From positions 11,201-75,200 of the forward strand of contig JADKEF010000002.1 in assembly GCA_016718135.1 (NCBI GenBank): a stretch of DNA of 64,000 bases, in the 5' to 3' direction. The notes under the pieces were generated by a model. That model had not been told where the DNA came from. It did no database searches and saw only the letters and a program-made list of their open reading frames with translations. Made by a program: the position numbers and the translations under genes. The DNA is from Acidobacteriota bacterium (GTDB lineage: Bacteria > Acidobacteriota > Blastocatellia > Pyrinomonadales > Pyrinomonadaceae). Positions 24,362 to 33,482 of the stretch are shown one piece after another. Numbering within the stretch: position 1 is the first letter of the stretch; each line of letters starts with the position of its first letter.

Positions 24362-25354
24362 TTGGCTACAGTTACGATGAAAGAGCTCCTCGAAGCAGGA
24401 GTTCATTTTGGTCACCAGGTTCGCCGTTGGAATCCGAAGATGAAGGAATACATCTTTGGAGAGCGCAACGGCATTTACATTATAGATCTGCAGAAAACGC
24501 AGAAATTGTTCCGCGACTCGCTCAATTGGGTCACCGAATCCTTGAGTGCTCGTCCGAATCAGAAGGTTCTCTTCGTCGGCACCAAGCGTCAGGCTCAGGA
24601 GGCGATCAAGGAAGAAGCGGAACGCTGCGGACAGTTTTACATCAATAACCGCTGGCTCGGCGGCCTCTTGACGAACTACGAAACCGTCAAAAAATCGATC
24701 AACAAGCTTAAAGAGATCGAAACGATGCAAGAGGATGGCCGCTTTGAAATGCTCACCAAGAAAGAGCGTTTGCAGCTTACTCGTGCTCACGAGAAATTGA
24801 TGAAGAATTTGGCCGGCATCAAGGACATGAACGGAATGCCCGATCTCATGTTCGTCATCGATGTCCGCAAAGAAGATATCGCGATCAAGGAAGCCAACAA
24901 TCTTGGCATCCCGATCGTTGCTGTGGTTGACACTAACTGTTCTCCCGATGGTATTGACCTTGTCATTCCCGGTAACGACGATGCCCTTCGTGCTATCCGT
25001 CTTTTTGCCTCGCGTATCGCTGATGCGATCATCGAAGGCAAGCAGATCGGGACCGAAGGCGGAATTGCCGTTACTGAGCCTACTGAGGAGGAAGCCGCAG
25101 CCGAGGCCGCGAAGGTCGAGATCGCTCTTTCGTCGATCCCTAAGGAATACCTTAGCGAAGACGAGCGTGCCGAGATGGAATCGGCCGAAGTTCCTGATGA
25201 GGAAGAAGACGACGTCGTCTCTGCCGATATGGAACTGACAGCGGATGCTGGGCCTGCCGCCGAAGCACCGGCTGAGGTTCCCTGCCGAGACAGCCACGGA
25301 AACAGCCGGGGCAACAACGGAAGAAAGCACGGAAGCAACAGCAAGCTAACCTAG
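24362..25354 (+). CDS. rpsB: 30S ribosomal protein S2, probable frameshift in the C-terminal tail
   Basis: I chose a TTG start at 24362 (TTG GCT ACA GTT ACG ATG): it gives MATVTMKELLEAGVHFGHQVRRWNPKM, the normal N-terminus, with AGGAG 8 bases upstream. S2 landmarks: YIFGERNGIYIIDLQKT, FVGTKRQAQEAI, NNRWLGGLLTNYETV, IPIVAVVDTNCSPDGIDLVIPGNDDA. After residue 235 comes an acidic extension (EEEAAAEAAKVE, DEEEDDVVSADME). The current frame ends in a basic tail (CRDSHGNSRGN) with a stop at 25354. Removing one C from CCC near 25279 continues the acidic tail (AETATETAG, TEESTEATAS) to a TAA at 25347, which looks like the true end. Confidence 0.95.
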   Translation: MATVTMKELLEAGVHFGHQVRRWNPKMKEYIFGERNGIYIIDLQKTQKLFRDSLNWVTESLSARPNQKVLFVGTKRQAQEAIKEEAERCGQFYINNRWLGGLLTNYETVKKSINKLKEIETMQEDGRFEMLTKKERLQLTRAHEKLMKNLAGIKDMNGMPDLMFVIDVRKEDIAIKEANNLGIPIVAVVDTNCSPDGIDLVIPGNDDALRAIRLFASRIADAIIEGKQIGTEGGIAVTEPTEEEAAAEAAKVEIALSSIPKEYLSEDERAEMESAEVPDEEEDDVVSADMELTADAGPAAEAPAEVPCRDSHGNSRGNNGRKHGSNSKLT

Positions 25355-25369
25355 TTTTTGAATTATCAA

Positions 25370-25412
25370 GCGTAGCTTTTTTCCGGTGTTCGGCAATTGG
25401 CTACGCTTTTTT
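25370..25412 (+). terminator. Terminator/attenuator between rpsB and tsf
   Basis: AGCGTAGC at 25369-25376 pairs with GCTACGCT at 25400-25407, followed by six T. It lies inside the operon, 26 bp before tsf, so it would reduce transcription of tsf and genes beyond relative to rpsB. Confidence 0.75.
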
Positions 25413-25437
25413 ATAAGCAATTATTGGAGTTTAAGTT

Positions 25438-26100
25438 ATGGCAGAAGTTACAGCAGCGGCAGTGAAATCACTGCGTGAAAAATCGGGTGCGGGCATGATC
25501 GATTGCAAGAACGCACTTGTCGAAGCAAATGGTGATGAGACGGCGGCGATGGACCTTCTTCGCAAGAAAGGCATGGCACAGGCCGGCAAGAAAGCCGGAC
25601 GCGTGACGGCCGAGGGTGCTGTTGGATCATACATCCACATGGGCGGCAAGGTCGGCGTTCTCGTCGAGATCAATTGCGAAAGCGATTTCGTCTCGCGTGG
25701 CGAAGAGTTTCAACAGCTCGTCAAAGATGTCGCGATGCACATCGCAGCGGCAGATCCGCGTTATACCAATCGTACTGACGTCCCTGAGGGCGATCTCGCA
25801 AAAGAGCGTGAGATCCTGATGGAGCAGCTCAAGAACGATCCTAAGAACGCAGGCAAGCCTGAAGAAGTTCTCGAAAAGATCATCGTCGGCCGTCTGAACA
25901 AATTCTACGAGGACAACGTTCTCGCCGATCAACCGTTCGTCAAAGATCCATCGAAAACAGTCGGGGACCTCGTTGGCGAAAAGATCGCCTCGATCAAAGA
26001 GAACATCTCGATCCGCCGCTTCTCCCGCTTCAAGATGGGCGAGGGCATCGAGAAAAAAGCTGACGATTTCGCGGCCGAGGTCGCATCGATGGTCGGTTAA
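25438..26100 (+). CDS. tsf: Elongation factor Ts
   Basis: 220 residues; compact EF-Ts as in many non-proteobacteria. N-terminal UBA-like domain VKSLREKSGAGMIDCKNALVEANGD and the core motif GAVGSYIHMGGKVGVLVEINCESDFVSR, then VAMHIAAADPRY. It catalyses GDP/GTP exchange on EF-Tu. ATTGGAG lies 8-9 bases before the ATG. Confidence 0.98.
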   Translation: MAEVTAAAVKSLREKSGAGMIDCKNALVEANGDETAAMDLLRKKGMAQAGKKAGRVTAEGAVGSYIHMGGKVGVLVEINCESDFVSRGEEFQQLVKDVAMHIAAADPRYTNRTDVPEGDLAKEREILMEQLKNDPKNAGKPEEVLEKIIVGRLNKFYEDNVLADQPFVKDPSKTVGDLVGEKIASIKENISIRRFSRFKMGEGIEKKADDFAAEVASMVG

Positions 26101-26178
26101 GATCAGTTCATAGAGTTTATTGAGTTCTTTGAGAGTATTGTCTCAATGAACTCAATGAACTCTATAACTCAATAAACT
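26101..26178. repeat. Word-repeat hairpin between tsf and pyrH
   Basis: Left arm with AGTTTATTGAGTTCTTTGAGA, right arm with TCTCAATGAACTCAATGAAC and CTCAATAAACT. The arms pair around a 6-nt loop near 26139. The word family is TTGAGTTC/GAACTCAA. It starts right after the tsf stop and ends one base before pyrH. Confidence 0.88.
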
Positions 26179-26179
26179 T

Positions 26180-26899
26180 ATGGCAACGCCAAAATTCAAC
26201 CGAATTCTTCTTAAGCTTTCCGGCGAAGCTCTCATGGGTTCGCAGAGCTATGGCATTGATACAAAGGTTGCTGAGGCGGCGGCGAAGGAACTGAAGGCGG
26301 TTCACGAACTCGGTATCGAGATCGCGATCGTGGTCGGCGGCGGAAACATCTTTCGCGGTGTTTCGGAGTCCGCGGGAAACATGGACCGCGCAGCGGCCGA
26401 CTATATCGGTATGCTCGCGACGGTGATGAATGCCGTAGTTCTCCAGGATGCCCTTGAACAGCAAAATGTCTACACACGCGTGATGTCGGCGATCGATATT
26501 CCGCAGCTTGCCGAGCCATTCATTCGCCGGCGTGCGGTGCGGCATCTTGAAAAAAAACGTGTCGTCATATTTGCAGCCGGAACCGGAAATCCGTATTTTA
26601 CTACTGATTCGGCTGCGGCCCTCAGAGCACTTGAGATACAAGCAGACGTTATCCTCAAGGGCACAAAGGTCGACGGAATTTATACTGCCGATCCGGTCAA
26701 AGATCCGTCGGCAACGCGTTTTGAAAAGATCACGTTCCAGGAAGTTCTCGAAAAACGCCTGAACGTAATGGACGCCTCGGCGATATCGCTTTGCCGGGAC
26801 AACGACCTCCCGATCATGGTTTTTAACATGCGGGAAAACGGAAATATTGCAAAAGCAGTGTGCGGCGACATGTCGATCGGCACATTGGTAACTAACTAG
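26180..26899 (+). CDS. pyrH: UMP kinase
   Basis: 239 residues. Landmarks: RILLKLSGEALMG, VVGGGNIFRG, AADYIGMLATVMNA and the nucleotide-binding FAAGTGNPYFTTDSAAALRA, LKGTKVDGIYTADPVKDP. It phosphorylates UMP to UDP. Position between tsf and frr is the common bacterial order. Confidence 0.98.
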   Translation: MATPKFNRILLKLSGEALMGSQSYGIDTKVAEAAAKELKAVHELGIEIAIVVGGGNIFRGVSESAGNMDRAAADYIGMLATVMNAVVLQDALEQQNVYTRVMSAIDIPQLAEPFIRRRAVRHLEKKRVVIFAAGTGNPYFTTDSAAALRALEIQADVILKGTKVDGIYTADPVKDPSATRFEKITFQEVLEKRLNVMDASAISLCRDNDLPIMVFNMRENGNIAKAVCGDMSIGTLVTN

Positions 26900-26993
26900 T
26901 GAATAGTGATCAGTGATCAGTGAACAGTCTAGGAAGTACGGAAATAACTGTATGAGGCTCATCACTATTCACTATTCACTATTCACTGTCCAC
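26898..26993. repeat. Word-repeat hairpin between pyrH and frr
   Basis: Left arm 26898-26929 (GTGAATAGTGATCAGTGATC and similar), right arm 26960-26993 (TCACTATTCACTATTCAC and similar), 30-nt loop. Same word as the rplM-rpsI gap and the tRNA-pilin gap. Confidence 0.88.
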
Positions 26994-27000
26994 TAATCAT

Positions 27001-27561
27001 ATGAGTGCACAGGATGTCATAAAAGAAACTGGACCGAAGATGGATGCGGTCATTGAGGATTTTAAGCGGAAGCTTGCGAATATCCGCACCGGACGAGCGA
27101 CGGTTGGGATGCTTGATGCCGTTTTGGTCGATTACTACGGCGTCCCAACGCCCTTGAGTCAGATGGCTTCGGTCGCAGTGCCTGAGCCTGCAATGCTTAC
27201 CATTCAGCCGTGGGATACCACGCAAATGGGAGCTATTGAGAAGGCTATTATCGCCGCTAATCTCGGCATGACGCCTTCGAATGACGGCAAGGTCATTCGT
27301 CTAAGCGTCCCGGCTCCTACCGAAGAGCGTCGTCGTCAGTTTGCCAAGCAGGCTCACGAGATCGCCGAAGAACATCGCATCGCCATCCGTAACGTCCGCC
27401 ACCACTCAAACGATCTGCTCAAGAAAATGCTCAAGGACAAGGAGATATCCGAAGACGAAGAACGCGGCAGCCTCGAAGAGGTCCAAAAGCTCACCAATGC
27501 TCACATCGCAAAGGTCGATGAGCTAAGCAAGAACAAAGAAGCTGAAATAATGAGTGTTTAG
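27001..27561 (+). CDS. frr: Ribosome recycling factor
   Basis: 186 residues, normal length. Landmarks: KLANIRTGRATVGMLDAVLVDYYGVPTPLSQMASV, IQPWD, NDGKVIRLSVPAPTEERR and the helical end. Splits post-termination ribosomes with EF-G. Overlaps the convergent aminotransferase gene by 4 bp. Confidence 0.98.
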   Translation: MSAQDVIKETGPKMDAVIEDFKRKLANIRTGRATVGMLDAVLVDYYGVPTPLSQMASVAVPEPAMLTIQPWDTTQMGAIEKAIIAANLGMTPSNDGKVIRLSVPAPTEERRRQFAKQAHEIAEEHRIAIRNVRHHSNDLLKKMLKDKEISEDEERGSLEEVQKLTNAHIAKVDELSKNKEAEIMSV

Positions 27562-28802
27562 AGCCTTGTGATGCTTTCTAAGCGGGCGGTTTCCGGCAAA
27601 GCGGAAAACGTCCGCTTTTTTACGACCGATGCGATCCCATCGAATGCCTGATTCAAGATCGTCTCGTCTGCAAGATAGACCAGCCTGAAATATCCCTCAT
27701 CCGCTTTCGTCCCAAAACCTGATCCGTGAACAACTAACACTCCGGTTTCCTGTAGGAGATTTAGGGCGAAGTGTTCGTCGGTTCCGCCGTTTAGGTCGTT
27801 GACCTTGACCATGAGGTAGAAGGCAGCGGCCGGGATCGTACATGAAAGTCCGTCGATCTCACTAACGCGTCGGACGGCGAGGTCTCGGCGGGTCTGGATG
27901 TCGTTCATGAAATTTGCGACGAAACCGTCGTCACATGTGAGCGCCGGTTTTACTGCGTATTGAGCCGGTGTCGGTGAGCAGAGTCGGCCGCTTGCGAGTT
28001 TGCCGATGGCCTCGATCAGTCTTGGCATTGATGCGGCGTTGGTAAATCTCATCCAGCCGATCCGCCAGCCTGAGAGCATGTGCGTTTTTGAAAGGCTTTC
28101 GAGGGTGATGACCGGAACGTCGCTTCCCAAAGCTAAAAGCGAAGCCGGTTTGGGGGCCGTCCCAAAGCAAAGGTCGCGATAGACTTCGTCGGTAATGACC
28201 ACAAGATTGCTGGCCGCTGCGATCTCGAGCATTTTGGTAGTAATCTCGTCCGCGATGACAGCACCGGTCGGATTGCTAGGATTGATCAGAACGATCGCAC
28301 GGGTTCGCGGCGTTACCAATGATCGGATCTCTTCGGTGTCGGGCTGCCAATCCTTCTTATCATCGAGTCGGTAATAGACCGGCGTCGCTCCGAGCTTATG
28401 CATGATCGCATCGTAGAGCGGATAACCGGGAGCAGGGAGCAGTACTTCGTCGCCCGGATCTAGCAGAGCGGTCAACACCAGATCGGCCCCTTCCGACGCG
28501 CCGGACGTCATCACAACTTCCTCAACCGCAGTCTCAACACCTGTCGCCAGGGCATATTCACACACGGCTTCCCTAGCCTCATAAAGCCCGGCCGACGAAG
28601 CGTATCCCGTAAATCCGTCCCTGAGAGCTTTCACCACAGGCTCGGTCACATACGCCGGGGGGCGGAATCCAAATGCCTGCGGGTCGCCGATGTTCAGCGA
28701 AATGACCTCACGTCCCGAGCGTTTCAGAGCGTCGGCAGCCGCCACGACATTGCGTATTGCGTAGCGAAAATTAGCAGTTCTATGCGAAGGTGCGATCGAC
28801 AT
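27558..28802 (-). CDS. PLP-dependent aminotransferase, class I/II (alanine/aspartate type)
   Basis: 414 residues. Fold-type I landmarks: SLNIGDPQAFGFRPP near 35, TSGASEGADLVLTALLDPGDEVLLPAPGYPLYD, INPSNPTGAV, VVITDEVYRDL and the Schiff-base lysine in SLSKTHMLSGWRIGW. The arrangement suits the AlaA-like branch (glutamate-pyruvate). The exact amino donor is not decidable from sequence. The upstream region lacks a ribosome-binding site on this strand. Confidence 0.9.
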   Translation of the reverse strand: MSIAPSHRTANFRYAIRNVVAAADALKRSGREVISLNIGDPQAFGFRPPAYVTEPVVKALRDGFTGYASSAGLYEAREAVCEYALATGVETAVEEVVMTSGASEGADLVLTALLDPGDEVLLPAPGYPLYDAIMHKLGATPVYYRLDDKKDWQPDTEEIRSLVTPRTRAIVLINPSNPTGAVIADEITTKMLEIAAASNLVVITDEVYRDLCFGTAPKPASLLALGSDVPVITLESLSKTHMLSGWRIGWMRFTNAASMPRLIEAIGKLASGRLCSPTPAQYAVKPALTCDDGFVANFMNDIQTRRDLAVRRVSEIDGLSCTIPAAAFYLMVKVNDLNGGTDEHFALNLLQETGVLVVHGSGFGTKADEGYFRLVYLADETILNQAFDGIASVVKKRTFSALPETARLESITRL

Positions 28803-29428
28803 AAAGGAGTTAGATTAACTTATGGCTACCACTTTTGCTAGTTATGGATGTCGGATTTCTCCACGTCCCAGGAATTGTTTTGCGGCTTCTTTGCGTTCTT
28901 TGCGGACTTTGCGTGAGAGTCCGGAATTTTCACGCAAAGCTCGCTCAGGTCGCAATGGACGCGAAGTGGAACGTCCCAGAAATGTCGGTGAGCCGCGTGC
29001 AAAGGGAGAACCACCTGCGTAAGCGGGTGGTCTCAGCGTCGGCCCATCACGTCCCATGGACGTCGTCCCGCTGATCAGCCCTGATATGGCCACACGCGGT
29101 TCTCCCTTTCACCCGACGTCGCCGCTCTCCATGCTGTCTTCTTCCAGTAGTCCGAGATAGCCCCGGCTCGTCAGCCGAACGGGATTGGCGTCTCGTCCCC
29201 ACCACGGCTCCATCCGTCCGCACGTCGACAAGGCTAGTCGGTTGCTCCCAACAGGAGTTTGAAGTGGTTTTGCGTGTGACGGCGGTTCATTCCGCGACAA
29301 CCAATCGAACGGCGTACCATCCGCCGCTAATGCCGATAACGTCACTATTCGCCGATAATGTAGCATTCCGCCGATATCGCCGTTAATGCCAATAAACTGC
29401 TTCTTATCATTTCGCGTTTGGAGTATAT
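28803..29428. other. 626-bp gene-free stretch with structured repeats
   Basis: No convincing gene. It holds CTTTGCGT word repeats at about 28875-28975 (partly inverted: TTTGCGTGAG against TTCACGCAAAG), an inverted pair AAAGGGAGAACC (29001-29012) / GGTTCTCCCTTT (29098-29109), a nested 8-bp hairpin at 29011-29030, and copies of the word GCCGATAA at about 29330-29390. Short frames on both strands are best read as translated repeats. Confidence 0.6.
29001..29109. repeat. Inverted repeat with nested hairpin
   Basis: 12-bp perfect arms at 29001-29012 and 29098-29109. CCACCTGC (29011-29018) against GCGGGTGG (29023-29030) forms a small hairpin with one mismatch next to the left arm. Confidence 0.75.
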
Positions 29429-32114
29429 TTGAACCAGCCGTTATCCAAACTTATGAGATCAGCCTCTCGCTTCTTCGTCACCGTGTTTCTCGTCGCGATG
29501 CTCTTGTCGAACGCATTACCGTGCGGGCCGGGCTACGTCTCGCCGTTGTTTGATACGACTTCCGCTCCGGAAAATCCGTACACAGACTTTGCGGCGGGGG
29601 ATTGGGATCGTTAAGCCAAGTTTCATCGCTCGGTGCTCTACGCGGCTTATCGGCATATCGCAGGAAACGGGATGAACACGCCGGAACAGCAGGCGATCGT
29701 CAGTATTTGGAAGGCCGAGATCGACAATAAAGATTTTCCTGACGACACCGTAGATGAAGCAGTAAAACTGTGGGTGGCTCAACGAAAAAAGGTTGAGATG
29801 AAGGAGGAAAAGCCGCCCGAGATCTATACCGAACGATCCTACGGAGGTTACGATTTCTTTCCGAATTGTACTAAAAATGCGTTTGAGACCGCGGCTGAGA
29901 CGCTGTCAGATCGGGTGAGCTCGCACGGGCCAAGTGATGCAGGTGTCATCAATTGGGTCACGGCTCAGGACCAGGTCTTTGAGAACTGTGCGAGCGGCAA
30001 ACGAACGCCGGACGAAGCGAATCCCGGTTCGCCGCAATGGCTGCAGAAAGATCGTGCTTATCAACGGGCTGCAGCCGAGTTCTATTCACTCGATTTTGAA
30101 TCCGCCAAAAAGCACTTTGCCGAGATCGCTCAGGATACCGAATCGCCATGGGCCGAGACAGCCGATTATCTCGTAGCTCGTACGCTTATTCGACAGGCGA
30201 GCCTTTCGAAAGATGCAGCGAAGTCCGGTGCATTCTACGACGAAGCTGACGCACGTCTCGCAAAATTCGTCTCACGCTCGGGCAAATTTACAGCCTCCGC
30301 CGAACGGCTCGCCGGCCTCATCGCCTATCGCCGCCGTCCAAAAGAGCGCGTCAGCGAACTCGCCAAAAAGCTCGCATTTCCGGCCAATGAGAATTTCCGC
30401 CAGGATCTGATCGACTACACGTGGCTACTCGACAAGTTCGAGACCGAAGTACTCGCCAACGAGGAAAAACGCAAGGAAGCCGAGCGGACCAAGAACGATC
30501 CGGTCGTTAACGCGACAGCAAACACTGAAGTCGAGCCCGAGACCAGGGCAGCGAACAAGCCGACCAAGAAGAACGAGGACGATCTCGAACTTTCGATCTA
30601 CTTTGACTCAGGCTCGATAACGGTCTTCGTCCCTGTTGATGCCGACGACAATGTCGCTATCGCCGCCGCCGAGAAGGCCGTTGGCAAGGCGTTAACCAAA
30701 GAGCAGAAAGATCAGGTTCGCAGCCTCCGGCAGACTGCTTACTCTAGTCGTTTTACGGAGCAAAAGAGCGGCTACGAAGGCGGTTATTATGGCGATGAAA
30801 CTCTGACACCATCTCTCTTGCCTGCATTTTTGAAACAAGACGACTTAACTGATTGGCTTTACACCTATCAGATGCCCGGTTCGGCAGCGTATCTCTATTC
30901 ATTTGAACGATTTAAGGCGACGGCGTCGGATCTGTGGCTAATGACCGCCCTGTCAAAGGCGGACAAAAGCTCCTCCGAACTTCCCCGCCTTCTTGAGGCT
31001 GCGGATCGTGCCAGCCGCTCGGCTCCCGGCTATACGACGATCGCGTATCACACGGCTCGCATCCTGATCGAAACTGGCAAAAACGCCGAGGCTCGTAAGC
31101 TCATCGACGAAATGCTCGCGCAGGGCGACCGTTTGCCGATCTCCGCACAGAATTCCTTCATGACGCTGCGGCTCAAGCTTGCGGCGACCCTGGAAGATTT
31201 TCTGAAAGACTCGCTGCAGCGGCCCTATGCATTCGATTACTCAGGCGATGTAAGCACTGTCGATGAGATCATCGCCGAGCAAAAGACATACTACGACCCC
31301 GGAATACAACAAGGAAGGCCGCGAGGCTTTTGACCGCGAGGTCGAGGAGCGATTTACCACGCAGAAGCTCTGGCAGGATCGGCTGATGTTCGATTCCGCG
31401 ATCATTGAAGTATTCAATCAGTATTTCCCGACGCAGCAATTGATCGAGGTCGCCAAGTCACCCGCTTTGCCCGAGTACCATCGCGAACGCTTCATCGTTG
31501 CCATCTGGACACGAGCCTTTCTTCTCGACGATCTAGCAACAGTTCTTCGTATGACGCCCGAGCTGATCAAATACCATCCCGAGATGGCAACGCAGCTCGA
31601 GCCGCTGATGACGGCGAAAACGCTGCCCGCTCAAGATCGTGCATTGCTCTACTTTATTTTGAAGAACCCGCTTTTTAGTCCGTACATTGAGGACGGAATG
31701 GGCAAGACGGACAATGTGCAGGAGCAGTTCGATTCGAACGACTGGTGGTGCGAGCCTTACGATGAGGAGTATAGCGACCTAGAGAATGCGTCTATTCCGC
31801 GCAAACTTCCGCAGCGGCCGGCGTTCCTGACGGCTGCCCAGAGCAAATTGGCTCAATCCGAGCGAAAGCGTTTGCGAGAGTCGGGCGACGCACCGAAATT
31901 TCTTACCGCAAAAGTCCTCGACTGGGCTAAAAAAGCACCTGCCGACCGGCGTGTTCCCGAGGCTCTTTACATCATGATAGAAGCAAATGGCTGGACGAAA
32001 TACGGCTGCGGAAACAACGAAGACCTTCGCAATGAACTCGTCGCGTTGCTCAAGAAACGCTACGCGACGAGCGAATGGGCCGCTAAACTGGCGGAGCAAG
32101 AGAAAGATCAGTAG
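29429..32114 (+). CDS. Large exported helical-repeat protein, unknown function, with frameshifts
   Basis: I join three frames. TTG 29429 is preceded by GGAG at proper distance and opens a signal peptide (RSASRFFVTVFLVAMLLSNALPCGPG). Near 29592-29625 the frame meets TAA; a G-run and a T-run indel that cancel each other would give FAAG-IGIVKPSFHRSVLYAAYRHIAG with no stop. Near 31300 (CCCCGG) a second shift links QKTYYDP to EYNKEGREAFDREVEERF in the next frame. The product is about 895 residues, rich in Ala/Glu/Arg helices resembling degenerate TPR (YQRAAAEFYSLDFESAKKHFAEIA, LLEAADRASRSAPGYTTIAYHTARILIETGKNAEARKLIDEMLA). No enzyme motif recognised. Cys residues at the N-terminus and in FFPNCTKN could pair. 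Probably a periplasmic protein. Confidence 0.7.
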
Positions 32115-32116
32115 GC

Positions 32117-33431
32117 TCAGGCTGACTTTGCGATTTTGCCCTTCCTACGCGACGCCTGAATAAAATCTTCAGCCTCGCGCATCTCTTCGGCGTCGCCGGT
32201 GATGAGGCGGGCACTGCGTTCTCGTGTGAGATAGGCCCAGAACCACGACAACATCACTGCCACGCGGTTGCGAAATCCGATGAGAAAGAACACGTGGAGG
32301 AACAGCCACATTAACCACGCGACAAAGCCCTTGAACTTCATGCCGGCCGCCTCTGCGATCGCCTTCTTACGGCCGATCGTCGCCATTGTTCCTTTATCCC
32401 AGTAGGTGAAGTTCTTCCGCGGTTTGCCGTTAAGATCGGCAAGAATATTCTTCGCCGTCGCCGTGCCCATTTGCATCGCCGCCGGGCTCACGCCCGGAAC
32501 GGGCTCGCCGTTCCCTTGCAGGAGCGATGCCATGTCGCCGATGACGAATAGATTTGGAAAGCCCTTTAGCGACAGGTCTTTTTCGACAAAAACACGTCCT
32601 GCCTTATCGATCTCAACGCCCAAGGCTTTGCCCATCGGCGAGGCAGCAACGCCTGTTGCCCATAGCACGACATCACATTCCATCCATTCGTCGCCGACCT
32701 TCACGCGGCCGGGCTTGATCTCAGTCACAAAGCTGTTGAGGCGAACCTCGACGCCGATCTGTTCAAGCTGGCGTTTGGCACTGATAGACAATTCTTCGGC
32801 GAAAGTATTGAGCACACGATCCGAGCCTTCGAATAATGTGACATGCGTGTCTCGCGTGTCGATCGCTTTGAAATCTTTGGCAAGCGCCTGACGGGCGATG
32901 TCCGCGATAGCACCAGCAAGCTCAACGCCGGTCGGGCCGCCGCCTACTACGACGAAGTTCAGCAGCCGCTGTTCGCCGGTGAGATAGGCGTCGCTCGGCG
33001 AGTTCGAACGCGAGCAGTACGCGACGGCGTATCTCGACCGCATCCTCAAGGGTCTTAAGTCCCGGAGCCGAAGTCTCCCAATCGTCATGGCCAAAATAGG
33101 AATGCCGTGCACCACCTGCCACGATCAGATAGTCATATTTGACGCGGGCTCCGTCCATAAGGACGACCTCATTCGACTCCTTCTCGAATGCTACCGCCTC
33201 ACCGAGTATCACCTCAATATTCTTGTATTTACCAAGTATCCGCCGTATCGGCTGAGCGATCTCGCCTGGAGAAAGCACCGCCGTCGCCACCTGATAAAGC
33301 AGCGGCTGAAAGACGTGATGGTTCTTCCGGTCGATCAAAGTCACCTCGACCGGCTCGTTCCCCAGAGCCTCCGCCGCCCAGAGTCCGCCAAAGCCGCCGC
33401 CGATTATTACTACTTTTGGTTTGTTGGTCAT
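32117..33431 (-). CDS. ndh: Type II NADH dehydrogenase, one frameshift
   Basis: Start ATG 33431 has GGAGG 7 bases upstream. N-terminal FAD fold KPKVVIIGGGFGGLWAAEALG, then NHHVFQPLLYQVATAVLSPGEIAQPIR, typical of Ndh-2. The frame shifts near 33005: before it LLAFE, after it DAYLTGEQRLLNFVVVGGGPTGVELAGAIAD, the NADH-binding fold. C-terminal LFVIGDMASLLQ, SPAAMQMGTATAKNI and a hydrophobic membrane anchor (AWLMWLFLHVFFLIGFRNRVAVMLSWFWAYL). About 438 codons when joined. It oxidises NADH with quinone without pumping protons. Confidence 0.9.
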
Positions 33432-33482
33432 AATATCGCCTCCATAAGTAAGGCGAAAATCCGTAAGCATGCGGCTCACGTT

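Noticed and set aside
24314..25330. Long open frame opposite rpsB
   Set aside because: Antisense to a clear ribosomal protein; open only because of codon bias.
28821..29022. Plus-strand 67-codon frame with AAGGAG 12 bases upstream
   Set aside because: The peptide is basic, built from translated word repeats (SLRTLRESPEF), with no fold or family signal.
29109..29366. Minus-strand 85-codon frame with LTSRGYLGLLEEDSMESGDVG
   Set aside because: No start context, no neighbours and low complexity; kept only as a note because the phrase looks like translated repeat.
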